Below, one piece after another: positions 16,394-25,042 of a DNA stretch of 57,124 nt. Where the stretch lies: the NCBI GenBank assembly GCA_035934405.1, contig DASYXW010000091.1:1-57124 (forward strand), given 5' to 3'. How positions within the stretch are numbered: position 1 is the first letter of the stretch; every line of letters starts with the position of its first letter. The notes under the pieces are model-generated. The model searched no databases, was not told where the DNA came from, and worked only from the letters and a program-made list of their open reading frames with translations. The translations under genes and the position numbers were made by a program. This stretch comes from DASYXW01 sp035934405. Lineage in GTDB: Bacteria; Acidobacteriota; Terriglobia; UBA7540.

Positions 16394-18973
16394 TTATTGT
16401 TCTCCCGCCAGTTCCATATCGATGTACATGAGATAAAACGGAAGCGGGTCTACCTGCGTAAACGTCACGGTCTTGTCCACTGTCTGATCCCACACGGACG
16501 CATCTTCCAATTCGAGAATGCCGCTATACGGCTCAGGCGGCGTGTCGAAGTTGATTGTGTCGATCGTCGTTGTCGGCATGATCTCGCCGTTGTAAAGAAG
16601 CCCGAGGGTGTTCGAGACCTTGATGCGGGCACGCACGATTCGCTTCTTGCGCGCGAGGTTCGACCCCATCGGCCAGCGCACCGTCTGCAGCGGCATCGGC
16701 TCGACGGTCGGGTTGAAGTTGAGCCCGATCTCGTACGTCGTCGCTACGTACGGGCGCCCGTCGATCGTCAAGGAGACCGAACCGGCCGACGGAATGACGT
16801 TGTCGAGGACGTACCCGTCGGCGATAGCCCGGCAGGACATGCCGTTCAGCCACGCAAGGCCGCTGACCGTGCTCGAAGGCGCCTGCGTCACGGAGCCCGT
16901 GCTGCAGTCCATGAACGTGCCTTCGACCGCCTGCTCGAACACGAGCGCCGTCGTGCCGTTCAGACTTCGCTGCACGAGGAAGAAGAGGCTCTGCACGACC
17001 GAGGAGACGTTCTGGAACAGCCCCTGCGTTTGCCAGAGCGTCCAGCCCTGGACGTTGGCCTCCTTGCGGGTGTTGTACACGCCGCAAGTGCCGTTCGGCA
17101 GCGGGTTCGGGTTCACCGACGAATTGACGTTGGAGTTAACCCCGTTGCATGCAAAGACGAGGTTGATCTCCTCGTTCAGCGATCCGTTCCAGACCCCGAG
17201 GTCCTGGACGTTGTAGATGAGGTTCCCGGCGAACGACGACAGCCCGAGGGAGTTGAACTGGTCCTGGGTGTAGTCGAATTGGAAATCGCGAATCGAGTTG
17301 AGGTTCCGCTGGACGAAGATGATGTTCCCGTCGATCATCACCGGCTTGATCTTCGCCGTGCCGTACTGCGTCTGGTTCGTCGGAAAGCTCGTCGGCGTGA
17401 TCGGGCTGCCATTGTCGTTCACGAAGCGGAACTCGCCGCCGGTCGTGAAGACACAAAGCGACCGCGCGGGGAACATCGCGGTGATGGCGTTCAGCGCCAC
17501 GCCGTTCATCGAGGAGAAGATCGCCTGGTCGTCCAAGCCCTGATCCGTGGCGAAGTTCAGGATGTCGTTGACCCAACTACCGACGATCGTCTCCTGCAGC
17601 GACTCGAGGCCGCCGAAGTACATGCGGCCCTGGAAGAACGTCACCGTGCTCGGATAGCCACGGTTCAAGCTCCACGCGGGCTCCTGCCGGGAACTGCCGA
17701 CCTGAGTCTCGCTGGCAGTAGCGGTGGCGCTCGAGGATAGCGACGTGATCGCGATCGCACCCATCGCCCCGGCGGCCTCGTTCGCGAACGTCAGCGTGTA
17801 GCCGAAGGCGCCGTTGCTCGTGCAACTGACGCCCGTGAAGCCGTTGACCACCCAGAGCGCCTGCACTGCGGTGGCGATCGCGTTCGCGGTGTTCTGGTTG
17901 TCCCCGAGATACGTGATCGGCCCGGTGGTGTCCGTCTGGATCGTGATCGTGAACGTGTCGCCGACGTTCCAGCTGCTGTTGAACGTCAGCGTCTGCAAAT
18001 CCGAAGTCGGCGTCGGGCTCAGGATGTCGGCGAAGTCGACCTGCGGGATCGCGGCGAACTGCGCCAGGAACGTCTGGAAATTGTAGTAGGTCTGAAGCGC
18101 CGCTCCCGTAGCGAGGGGGGATGACAAGCGGATCAGGAACTGCGGCGCGAAGCCTCCGTGAACCATCATCATCGACTCGGCGCTCGACTGCGCGTCCATC
18201 GCGGCTAGATAGGCGCTCGGGTACGGCGCGGCGACGTAGTCGACGATCGCTCCGTTGTTCGTGACGATCGCCGAATGGTCGGAGAACGCCACCATGTACT
18301 GCTCGCCGGTCGAGACCTCGAACGGCACGAGACGCCCGGCGGAGACCGTGCCGCTATCCCCCCACAGCACGAAATCGCTGAACGTGACCTCCGAGGTCAG
18401 GTTCGTACCGCCGATCTTCGCGACACGCCAGTACCGCGCGGTCGTGTACGTCGGCGGGTACGTCACTCCGGCCGTGCGCCGGTACGTGTAGTTCGCGGTG
18501 CTGTCGAGCTGCGGGAAAGCAGTTCCCAACGTGTGCCAGGTCGAATCGTCCGTGCTGTACTGGATCTGGAACTGCGTGCTCGAACCGGAAGCAAGTGTGA
18601 TCGCGAGGCAGTCGGCGAACAACACGTTCTTCGCCGCCCCAAGGTCGCAATGCACAAGCACGTAAGGGTCAGTCGTGTTCGGAGGCGTTGTGGTTGTGTA
18701 CTTCTCCGTCTGGACGTTGTTTCCCAACGTGGTTGCGGACGCCGGGCCGTTCGGTTGTGTGTACGTGCCCGCGAGCAGTGTGAGCTTGTTTGGGAGTACG
18801 AATTTTTGAACCAGTCCGCGGCGGCGCTGAACCCCGCCCAGGTGGACCATTTCAACGTTGGTCCCCTGTAGCATCGACGAGATGTAGGCGTTGGTGTCGA
18901 TGCGCCCCTGCGCCCGCGGGTCGAGGACCCCGGACAGGAAATTATTTTGGATACTGTGGGTTTGGATTTCCAC
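16394..18973 (-). CDS. Tail tubular protein B-like (nozzle)
   Basis: This 859-residue beta-rich protein carries a typical start (N-F-x-x-G-V-L-D-P-x-A-Q-G-R near 11-24, followed by R-R-R-G-L near 50). Such starts open phage tail nozzle/stabilisation proteins, where the protein lists its bound subunits as having no mutual order. It lies next to the tail tubular A gene and before the core proteins, as in podoviruses. It should form the distal tail tube to which tailspikes attach. Confidence 0.8.
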   Translation of the reverse strand: MEIQTHSIQNNFLSGVLDPRAQGRIDTNAYISSMLQGTNVEMVHLGGVQRRRGLVQKFVLPNKLTLLAGTYTQPNGPASATTLGNNVQTEKYTTTTPPNTTDPYVLVHCDLGAAKNVLFADCLAITLASGSSTQFQIQYSTDDSTWHTLGTAFPQLDSTANYTYRRTAGVTYPPTYTTARYWRVAKIGGTNLTSEVTFSDFVLWGDSGTVSAGRLVPFEVSTGEQYMVAFSDHSAIVTNNGAIVDYVAAPYPSAYLAAMDAQSSAESMMMVHGGFAPQFLIRLSSPLATGAALQTYYNFQTFLAQFAAIPQVDFADILSPTPTSDLQTLTFNSSWNVGDTFTITIQTDTTGPITYLGDNQNTANAIATAVQALWVVNGFTGVSCTSNGAFGYTLTFANEAAGAMGAIAITSLSSSATATASETQVGSSRQEPAWSLNRGYPSTVTFFQGRMYFGGLESLQETIVGSWVNDILNFATDQGLDDQAIFSSMNGVALNAITAMFPARSLCVFTTGGEFRFVNDNGSPITPTSFPTNQTQYGTAKIKPVMIDGNIIFVQRNLNSIRDFQFDYTQDQFNSLGLSSFAGNLIYNVQDLGVWNGSLNEEINLVFACNGVNSNVNSSVNPNPLPNGTCGVYNTRKEANVQGWTLWQTQGLFQNVSSVVQSLFFLVQRSLNGTTALVFEQAVEGTFMDCSTGSVTQAPSSTVSGLAWLNGMSCRAIADGYVLDNVIPSAGSVSLTIDGRPYVATTYEIGLNFNPTVEPMPLQTVRWPMGSNLARKKRIVRARIKVSNTLGLLYNGEIMPTTTIDTINFDTPPEPYSGILELEDASVWDQTVDKTVTFTQVDPLPFYLMYIDMELAGEQ

Positions 18974-18979
18974 AGCGTG

Positions 18980-19597
18980 TTATCTGACCTGCACGAACGG
19001 GTTGTGCTGTAACTGCCGATTCGGGCGCCCCTGCGCGTCGATGAACATCGCACGGCTACGCTGTACTTCGTACTTCATCTTCATGGCCGTAGACGCCGTG
19101 TCGCTTTCCGTGATCGGCTTGATGCAATCGCGGGCCAGAGCGTACGTAACTAACAAGCTAAAATAGGACGGCACAGTCGATACATCCGGCTTATACATGT
19201 AGTCGAACGTGAGAACAGGCGCGCTCGCGTTAACCGGGCCGGGGTTCGACTTGACGTTCGTGTAGATGATGTTGCCGCCGTACATTTCATACGAGCGGTC
19301 AGGCCCCATCCCCCAGAACCCGATCGGAAGAAGCATGTCCGTGGGGAGCTGGAACGCGAACTGAAATTCATTCGGCGGCGTGACGTTGATCTGCGAGAGT
19401 TGCGCTTTCTTGCAAGCGAACCGCCAACGATTGCTCTGTAGCTCCGTCTCATACACCATATCAAATAGCGCGGCGCACACAGCCGCGCCGTATCGATTGT
19501 CGGTGAGGCTGTTCATCGGCTTTTCGCCGCACAGCACAAGCGCTGCCGAGCAAATCGACAACTTAGTTTGCGTAACAATGGGGGCGGCGGCTGTCAT
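18980..19597 (-). CDS. Tail tubular protein A-like (adaptor/gatekeeper)
   Basis: This 205-residue protein starts I-C-S-A-A-L-x-x-x-G and continues with D-x-x-Y-E-x-x-L-Q-S-N-x-W-R-F-A, the pattern of T7 gp11/TTPA-type adaptors. It sits directly before the TTPB gene. It should bind beneath the portal and connect head to tail tube. It overlaps the HNH endonuclease gene by 4 bases. Confidence 0.85.
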   Translation of the reverse strand: MTAAAPIVTQTKLSICSAALVLCGEKPMNSLTDNRYGAAVCAALFDMVYETELQSNRWRFACKKAQLSQINVTPPNEFQFAFQLPTDMLLPIGFWGMGPDRSYEMYGGNIIYTNVKSNPGPVNASAPVLTFDYMYKPDVSTVPSYFSLLVTYALARDCIKPITESDTASTAMKMKYEVQRSRAMFIDAQGRPNRQLQHNPFVQVR

Positions 19598-20001
19598 TTC
19601 TGCAGATACTCGCGGGCCTTTAGTAGCACTTGGGCACTGTCAGAAAACAGGCCAAGAGCAGTGTTGCAGTTTAAACACAGCAAACCGCGCACTGCGCCGG
19701 TACTGTGATCGTGATCGACATGAAAGTACTTGCTGCCGCGTTTACCGCGTGGGTCAGCACTGCCGCATATCGCACAGCTACCGTTTTGAGAGGCCAGTAA
19801 TGCGCTATACATTTCCTCTGTCAGTCCGTAGGTACGCAAATTGCGACGACGGCGAAGCACCCTAACCCGTTCCGGGTGCCGAGCTTTGTATGCAACCTGA
19901 TAAACACGAATGCGGTTGACATTTCTTTTCTTCCATTCCCGACTAGCCTCGCGCGCTTTTTCCGGGTTTTGCTCGAGCCATTTCTTTTGCGCAGCGTTCA
20001 T
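19594..20001 (-). CDS. HNH homing-type endonuclease, EndoVII-like (copy 1)
   Basis: This 135-residue protein (start ATG 20001, overlapping the preceding stop as ATGA) has a basic helical N-terminus, then C-x2-C, the V-D-H-D-H motif, R-G-L-L-C-L-N-C-N and a G-L-F-S-D tail. This is the recombination-endonuclease-VII fold used by free-standing phage homing endonucleases. It is a paralogue of the protein at 27394-27906. It lies between TTPA and the glycosyltransferase block, probably as an intron-less homing gene. Confidence 0.88.
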   Translation of the reverse strand: MNAAQKKWLEQNPEKAREASREWKKRNVNRIRVYQVAYKARHPERVRVLRRRRNLRTYGLTEEMYSALLASQNGSCAICGSADPRGKRGSKYFHVDHDHSTGAVRGLLCLNCNTALGLFSDSAQVLLKAREYLQK

Positions 20002-20645
20002 CGGTATAAGTGCAAAAACGGGCTGGTGGCCCAAGGGCGCGGGTTGCCGTGGAACGTGATCAAACGCGTCTCGGGCGGAACAACGCCGTTCTTACATGTG
20101 ACTTTCCACGAAGCCACTTGACCGGGCACAACGTCCTGCCAACGATCCGCGGTGTTGAGATAAAACCGCTCCATCAGGAACTGATCCCCCCTGGCATAGA
20201 CCTTCATGTTGAGCTGCGGCTGCTGGCGCCACATGCTCCACACTTCCTTACGCGCATCGGCTGGGAGATAGATCAACCCGCCGCCCAAACCCTCTTTGAG
20301 TTTCTTCCCGTCCCTGTACCAGTCGCGAAGCAATGTCAGCTTCTTCACCGCGAGGATGTCGTCGAGCGGCCCGACGACCACGGTGTCGAGATCCATAAAG
20401 AGGAAATCGCCCGGAAACCGTGGGTCAAACAGCGACATCTTCTGCCACCAGCCGGGGTAGTCCTCGAAAGGCCGGATACTTTTGATCCCCGGCACGTTCA
20501 CATCCGAAAGCACCTCAAATGATGCAAACGGTGCGTACTGCTCGATTTGTCGAGCAAGCGCCTGAACGTGCGCTGGCGTGAACTCGCTCGAGCCGCGCTG
20601 AAGCGCATTCAGCGCGCGGGTCTGCAGCACAGTAACTATGCGCAT
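19998..20645 (-). CDS. DxD glycosyltransferase-like protein (paralogue A)
   Basis: This 215-residue protein has a D-L-D (DxD) motif at 85-87 within the stretch G-D-F-L-F-M-D-L-D-T-V and an upstream V-P-G-x-K-x-I-R then P-G-W-W-x-K-M. These are features of GT-A type nucleotide-sugar transferases. It is clearly a paralogue of the protein at 21855-22526. Start ATG 20645 (M-R-I-V) is chosen from the 10-base overlap with the upstream gene. The donor may be the L-sugar made by the early operon; the acceptor is unknown. Confidence 0.72.
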   Translation of the reverse strand: MRIVTVLQTRALNALQRGSSEFTPAHVQALARQIEQYAPFASFEVLSDVNVPGIKSIRPFEDYPGWWQKMSLFDPRFPGDFLFMDLDTVVVGPLDDILAVKKLTLLRDWYRDGKKLKEGLGGGLIYLPADARKEVWSMWRQQPQLNMKVYARGDQFLMERFYLNTADRWQDVVPGQVASWKVTCKNGVVPPETRLITFHGNPRPWATSPFLHLYR

Positions 20646-21364
20646 CTGTACTCCGGCAGATGGCCCCACTTCCGGTCGAGCAATTCGTAGTTCACGCCTG
20701 GCTTCCCCTTCCATCCGTGTCGCGTGACGTAGTGCCACACAGCACCCGGCACGTACTTGAAATTCGCGCCTGCGGCGTACAGCCGCCAGGTGAAGTCGTT
20801 GTCTTCACAGCCGGCGCCGTTGCGATACGCCTCGTCGAAACCACCAGCGCGCTCGAACAGCGCCCGGTGAAACATCGTGCAGAAGTGCAGTTCGCTTCCG
20901 GGAGCGATCGGTTTGCGGCCACCCACAGGCGCGCGCGGAGCTTCAGGGCCAGCAACCCATTCGCCGGGGCTTTCCTTCAGCACGAGCCCGCGGCGGTACT
21001 GATACGGCGCATTACGCGCGCCGGTCATCACGTAATCGTTCGGCCCGGTGAGCGCCTCGAGCATCGCGTAGAGCACGGGCTCACGGTGCTCGGTCTCCGG
21101 GTTCGTCAGCACGATCACGTCGCGCGTCGCCGCCCGCACCGCTCGGTTGATCGGCACACAGGGATTCAGCGCGGCCGTCTTCGCCGGGAGCTTCGTCAGC
21201 TTCGCGTTCCGCGGCAGGCGCCCAGGCGGCCGATCCGAGCCGTCGTCGCAGAGCGAGAACTCAATGTCGAGGTCCGGGTAGCACTTCGCGTACGAGGCCA
21301 ACGAGCGCGCCAGCTCCTCGGGCCGGTTCCAATACGGCATCGCTACACTGATCGCGGGCTTCAA
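20636..21364 (-). CDS. GT2-type glycosyltransferase
   Basis: This 242-residue GT-A fold protein opens with S-V-A-M-P-Y-W-N-R and has F-S-L-C-D-D-G-S-D near residues 36-44 and a C-terminal F-E-R-A-G-G-F-D-E then E-D-N-D-F-T-W-R-L motif (about 172-200). These are signs of family 2 transferases and the galactosyltransferase C-terminal motif. It overlaps the methyltransferase gene by 4 bases. It would transfer a sugar from a nucleotide donor; acceptor unknown. Confidence 0.85.
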   Translation of the reverse strand: MKPAISVAMPYWNRPEELARSLASYAKCYPDLDIEFSLCDDGSDRPPGRLPRNAKLTKLPAKTAALNPCVPINRAVRAATRDVIVLTNPETEHREPVLYAMLEALTGPNDYVMTGARNAPYQYRRGLVLKESPGEWVAGPEAPRAPVGGRKPIAPGSELHFCTMFHRALFERAGGFDEAYRNGAGCEDNDFTWRLYAAGANFKYVPGAVWHYVTRHGWKGKPGVNYELLDRKWGHLPEYRCA

Positions 21365-21858
21365 GGGCTAACCGCCATGAACTGCGACGCGCCGAGGGGG
21401 TAAGAGATCCGCCAGCCGGCGAAGTCCTCGGGAGTCCAGCCGCTGCGGTGCTTCTGCCAGTGCTCGCCGCCGAGGCCCCAAGCGTCGTGCTCCTGCGCCA
21501 TGAATCCGGTGGGCGTGAAGACGACGATCTGCTTCGCCTCGAGCCACGGCAGAACCTTGAGCAGCGCCTCGCCCTCGGCGCGCGGCATATGCTCGATCAC
21601 ATCGAGCAGATAGATCGCGTTGATCGAGCCGGGACCCCAAGACTTGATCGTCCCCACGGCAGAGGCTGCTGTCTCGCACCACACCTCGTAGCCCGCGGCT
21701 TTCAACCGCTCCGCGTACGGCGGATGGGGCTCCACGCAAATGTGCCGCTTCGGCTTGTACCAGCCCATCGGCCGAAGTCCGGCGCCGATGTCCAGCACCG
21801 TGTCGACTTCGATAAGCCCGTCGGGCCGCGGGCAACCGCTCGTTTCGACGCCGGTCAT
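21361..21858 (-). CDS. Class I SAM-dependent methyltransferase
   Basis: This 165-residue protein has motif I V-L-D-I-G-A-G at about 21-27, an acidic E-P-H-P after the second strand, and a D-V-I-E-H-M motif near 88-93. This is a compact Rossmann methyltransferase of the Methyltransf_11/23 kind. Start ATG at 21858 overlaps the upstream stop as ATGA. Placed between two glycosyltransferase-like genes it may O-methylate a sugar, but small-molecule, protein or nucleic acid substrates are not excluded. Confidence 0.8.
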   Translation of the reverse strand: MTGVETSGCPRPDGLIEVDTVLDIGAGLRPMGWYKPKRHICVEPHPPYAERLKAAGYEVWCETAASAVGTIKSWGPGSINAIYLLDVIEHMPRAEGEALLKVLPWLEAKQIVVFTPTGFMAQEHDAWGLGGEHWQKHRSGWTPEDFAGWRISYPLGASQFMAVSP

Positions 21859-22526
21859 ACGAAGTCGTACATCCCGAAACGCCGAAGCAGCGGAACCTTC
21901 CACGGTCGCCACGGGCGCCAGCACAGAAGCACGCGCGCCTCCGGCGGCAGGATCATCGAACGATCGAGCCGAAGCGGCCAAGGCTGTCTCCCGCTCCGCG
22001 TCAGCCCGAGCCACGCGATGTTGATCACCTGGTTCGGCAGCGCGTCTTCCCAGTGCGAGTCCGCGCTCATCAACGACTTGATGAAGCCGCCATCCCCGAA
22101 CTGCGTCTTGACCGGGGTGTTCCGGGGGTGCCAGAAGTGCATATGCCCTTCCGGGTTCTTCATCCACTCTTCCCATATCCGCGCGCGAACTTCCTCGGTC
22201 ATGTACGCGAGCGCGTTCGATTCGCCCTTCTGCGTCGTGTACATGCCGATGCTCAGGATGTCGTCAAGCGAGCCGACGAACACGTTGTCGAGGTCGGACA
22301 GAAGGAAGTCGCCCCGGATATCCGGCCGGCACATCTCCATCTTCGACCACCAGTCCGGCCAGTCGTACTTCGCCCGGATGCACTTGACACCCGGCACGTC
22401 GACGTTCGACAGACAGACCATCTCGGCGTCCGGCGTGTACCGTGTGAGCTGGCGCTTCAAAGCCAGCACATGCCGAGGCTGGAACTCTTCGCTTGCGCGA
22501 AGAACAGTAAGGACTCGCTTCTCCAC
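21855..22526 (-). CDS. DxD glycosyltransferase-like protein (paralogue B)
   Basis: This 223-residue paralogue of 19998-20645 shares V-P-G-V-K-C-I-R, P-D-W-W-S-K-M and G-D-F-L-L-S-D-L-D (DxD at 78-80), followed by V-G-S-L-D-D-I. A G-D-G-G-F near residue 145 may shape the donor site. Two related copies around a GT2 and a methyltransferase suggest successive sugars are added. The function as transferase is an inference from the DxD pattern and context. Confidence 0.7.
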   Translation of the reverse strand: MEKRVLTVLRASEEFQPRHVLALKRQLTRYTPDAEMVCLSNVDVPGVKCIRAKYDWPDWWSKMEMCRPDIRGDFLLSDLDNVFVGSLDDILSIGMYTTQKGESNALAYMTEEVRARIWEEWMKNPEGHMHFWHPRNTPVKTQFGDGGFIKSLMSADSHWEDALPNQVINIAWLGLTRSGRQPWPLRLDRSMILPPEARVLLCWRPWRPWKVPLLRRFGMYDFV

Positions 22527-22534
22527 GCGAGCCC

Positions 22535-22855
22535 TTACGCGACGAACTGTTTCGACTTGCCGTTCTGGTTGAGCGCCCGCACGCCGGGGATAGCGGTCAC
22601 ATCGACCTGCACGTCCTGCCAGTCATTCGAGCCAAGCGGACTCTTGCGAATCCACGACGGGAGCGCCGCCCCGTTCGCAAGGCTGACAGCAGCACGGACG
22701 GTCTCGAGGAAGCCGCGCGGCGCCGAGTTCGGGGGGTTCCCCGAATACGGCTGTGTCGGACTTCCAGCCATGCCTTGCCCGAAGCCCGCACGCTTATACA
22801 CGCGCATAACTTCGGGGAACTTTGCAGCGCGAGCCAGATTCACCCAGATTGCCAT
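22535..22855 (-). CDS. Unknown small protein in the decoration/glycan block
   Basis: This 106-residue protein has a basic helical start followed by a Pro/Gly/Asn-rich middle and a C-terminal segment with N-D-W-Q-D-V-Q-V-D-V. It has no TM segment and no recognised family. It sits between the DxD transferase B and the single-module protein, with spacings of 8-10 bases. It is probably a small virion component or assembly partner. Confidence 0.55.
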   Translation of the reverse strand: MAIWVNLARAAKFPEVMRVYKRAGFGQGMAGSPTQPYSGNPPNSAPRGFLETVRAAVSLANGAALPSWIRKSPLGSNDWQDVQVDVTAIPGVRALNQNGKSKQFVA

Positions 22856-22865
22856 TTCGTTTCCT

Positions 22866-23075
22866 TCAGGTCATTGTCGAGAGGATGTTGGCGGCGGTAA
22901 GCCGACCCACATCCAGGTAGTGCGCAACAAGCTCGCGCTGAGCCTGATCGAGCTGCGCGCTGAGCGCGGGGTAGTGCGCCTTGCCGGACGCGGCGTTGAC
23001 CGCGGTCTGCAACGAGGACACATGGGACGCCAACTGGCGCCCATCGTTGTCGCGGGGGTTTGCGGTAACTGTCAT
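22866..23075 (-). CDS. Single-module helical protein
   Basis: This 69-residue protein's start ATG (23075) overlaps the upstream stop as ATGA. Nearly all of it is one copy of the module repeated twice in the protein at 5665-6198: L-x3-V-x2-L-Q-x2-V-N, Y-P-x-L-x-x-Q-L-x-Q-x-Q, H-Y-L, A-A-N-I-L. It is probably a helical hairpin. Its placement in two distant structural loci suggests the module binds a common virion partner. Confidence 0.62.
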   Translation of the reverse strand: MTVTANPRDNDGRQLASHVSSLQTAVNAASGKAHYPALSAQLDQAQRELVAHYLDVGRLTAANILSTMT

Positions 23076-23710
23076 ATCAAAACCTCGGGCGGTGCGCCCA
23101 AACAATCACGAGTGAAACCAGACATCGAAAACACCCGGCCCTTGAACTCACCTTCCGCCAGGATCTTCAAGTTGGCCCGGTAGCCCTTGATGATCCGCGT
23201 CTCTTGCACTGGCAGCGGCTGGCCGTTCGACTTGAAGAGGCCGTGCGCGTTGCCGAACGAGCCGATCCGGTTGCACATGATGTGCTGCGGAACCTTCGCC
23301 TCGCCCTCGAAATACCCTTCCTGGTTCATCGGGCATCCGCAAAGAATCACTTCCGTGGCGCCCAGCAGGAAAGCCAGCTTGGCCGCTTTACTGGCCGACG
23401 TAGCGCCTACGCCGATCTCGTGCGGATGCCAGTCGGTGACGCTCGGGAACATGCCGGCCATCATCCCTTTGCGGTGCGGATGACAGCACGCGTGCAACCG
23501 CCACGGTGGCGCGTTCGGAAAGACGCGATGCCGCTCACGCGCGAAAAACTCGGCCTTCTCCTCGTGCCCGGCCAATACATGCTCGGCGTTCTCGATCGCC
23601 GTACACGCACCGTTCACCAGCATCAGAGATGCGAAAGGCCGGAGGCTCAATGCCCGCGCTACGTCCTCGAAGAGACACGGCGCGCTGCCCACCACGAGCA
23701 TAGTGCTCAT
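23072..23710 (-). CDS. DUF115/sialyltransferase-fold-like protein
   Basis: This 212-residue protein opens with V-V-G-S-A-P-C near residues 6-12, a V-N-G-A-C turn near 32, A-G-H-E-E near 47, and later A-S-K-A-A-K-L-A-F-L-L-G-A-T-E-V-I-L-C-G (about 106-124). This layout (nucleotide-binding opening and a lA-lG-I-L-G strand) is like DUF115/MAF-type and sialyltransferase-fold proteins that handle nonulosonates or other sugars. The match is by pattern only. The location within the glycan block supports it. Confidence 0.5.
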   Translation of the reverse strand: MSTMLVVGSAPCLFEDVARALSLRPFASLMLVNGACTAIENAEHVLAGHEEKAEFFARERHRVFPNAPPWRLHACCHPHRKGMMAGMFPSVTDWHPHEIGVGATSASKAAKLAFLLGATEVILCGCPMNQEGYFEGEAKVPQHIMCNRIGSFGNAHGLFKSNGQPLPVQETRIIKGYRANLKILAEGEFKGRVFSMSGFTRDCLGAPPEVLI

Positions 23711-23714
23711 GGCA

Positions 23715-23969
23715 CTACCGCCAAGGTAGATACGCGCTCAGCGTCGCGAAGAAGGCGCGCAGCTTTACGAGGCCGGGGTTCTGCGCAATCTCCTGCTGCG
23801 CACGCGCGGCGGCTTCTCTGCCGCGCTGCAGAGAGGCCAGAAGCTTCTCCGTGCGCGTGGCTACTTCGTCGTGGTATCGAACATTCGGCCGCCAATTCAC
23901 GTTTCGCGACTTGCGCTGAATGCGCTCAGTGACACGCGCGAAGTGCTGGTTGTGCTCACCGAGGCTCAT
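23715..23969 (-). CDS. Small helical charged protein
   Basis: This 84-residue protein starts at ATG 23969 overlapping the upstream stop. It is strongly basic and helical (R-I-Q-R-K-S-R, then a long helix with E-K-L-L-A-S-L-Q-R-G-R-E-A-A-A-R-A-Q) and ends in a hydrophobic patch. Family not recognised. It is possibly an assembly or chaperone protein for the decoration proteins. Confidence 0.5.
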   Translation of the reverse strand: MSLGEHNQHFARVTERIQRKSRNVNWRPNVRYHDEVATRTEKLLASLQRGREAAARAQQEIAQNPGLVKLRAFFATLSAYLPWR

Positions 23970-24286
23970 AGGTTGGTGCCCGCGGGCGGCACGTATCCAG
24001 GTATCCCGCGCACGTACACCTGAAGCTTGTAGGGCAATACCGGGTTCCAACGCGCCCATTGCTGCGGGGTACGGGCGTTGGCTTCCGTGGTGGCAAGCGC
24101 GATCAAGTTCGCCTTGTTCTGCCGGGTGTTCCCGACGTTGAGCGTGCCGCGCTGCAAAGTACGCAGCCGCACCGCCCACTCGATCGGCACCCACTTGACG
24201 ATCCTCGACGGCGGCCAACTTCCCCCGTTGCCTCCGCCGCCCGAAACGGCGGCCCACGCGCGCCGGAAAAGTGTTACGAGTGACAC
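23966..24286 (-). CDS. Decoration-block paralogue W
   Basis: This 106-residue paralogue of 25860-26126 shares K-W-x-x-I-E, R-L-x-x-L-Q-x-G-x-L-N-V-G-N-T, then W-A-R-W and a C-terminal L-Q-V-Y-x-x-x-I/V-P-G. A Gly-rich linker follows a short basic N-terminus that the other copy lacks. The two copies bracket two large beta-type decoration proteins. It could be an anchor or adaptor that places each decoration protein on the capsid. Confidence 0.6.
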   Translation of the reverse strand: MSLVTLFRRAWAAVSGGGGNGGSWPPSRIVKWVPIEWAVRLRTLQRGTLNVGNTRQNKANLIALATTEANARTPQQWARWNPVLPYKLQVYVRGIPGYVPPAGTNL

Positions 24287-24289
24287 AGA

Positions 24290-25042
24290 TCAAGCCCCCG
24301 CGCCTAAGCAGGACAGAAAGTGCGTGGCAGGCGCGCCGCCGCCAGAAGCCGGAAGCAGCGCAACGATACAGGCCGATGTGGCATTCGTCGCCCCGCCAGC
24401 CGCCCAGTTCCAGGTAAGAGTTTTTGCGGTAAGAGAAGCCCCGGAGAGAATCTCGTAAGCCGATCCGCAGCTGATGGACGTGGCGTCGTTCTGGTCTATC
24501 TCTATCTGAGTAGTCCCAGACGGAATCGTGATACCGCTCGATGCGAGGCCAGTAGAGATGCTCAAGGCGGCGATGAGTAGATCCCCGCCGTTCGTGATCG
24601 CAGCCGCTGTGCTGACTGCAAGGGATGTGACCGCAGCGCCTGCAGCGGCAGTAGCGGCAGTCCCAGAAGTGTCCACAGCTGCGGAGGCGGCAACCCCCGA
24701 AAACTCGACTGCCGTGAGTCTCGTTTCCCCGGTCCCACTAGGAAAGTTGGCGGTGAGGGTATAGCTCGCCTTGGCCTTGGCATTGGGGAGTACCCATATC
24801 TCGCAGGACCGTCCTCCTGAATTATTGTCCCCTATGCGTGCGGAGGCAGAGCCAGGCCAAGTATTCGCCCCGTTGTCTGTGATCGAGGAGGCGAAGACTG
24901 CACTCGCGCCGCCGCTGAAGCTTTCGATTACGGCTACGATGCAATCCCCGGCAGTTACCGCCGAAGTCGTTGCTGCCGTGGTAATGGAATTTGCCGCCGC
25001 GGCATCGGCAGTAGCCGAACTCTGTACGAATGCTATCGCCAT
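24290..25042 (-). CDS. Ala/Thr/Ser-rich decoration-like protein
   Basis: This 250-residue protein is about half Ala, Ser, Thr and Gly with beta-strand periodicity and several Cys. It has no signal peptide. It resembles phage surface decoration or collagen-free adhesin proteins and is rich in potential O-linked sugar sites. Its stop is only a few bases from the paralogue W start. It is a candidate acceptor of the block's glycosyltransferases, but this is inference. Confidence 0.55.
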   Translation of the reverse strand: MAIAFVQSSATADAAAANSITTAATTSAVTAGDCIVAVIESFSGGASAVFASSITDNGANTWPGSASARIGDNNSGGRSCEIWVLPNAKAKASYTLTANFPSGTGETRLTAVEFSGVAASAAVDTSGTAATAAAGAAVTSLAVSTAAAITNGGDLLIAALSISTGLASSGITIPSGTTQIEIDQNDATSISCGSAYEILSGASLTAKTLTWNWAAGGATNATSACIVALLPASGGGAPATHFLSCLGAGA

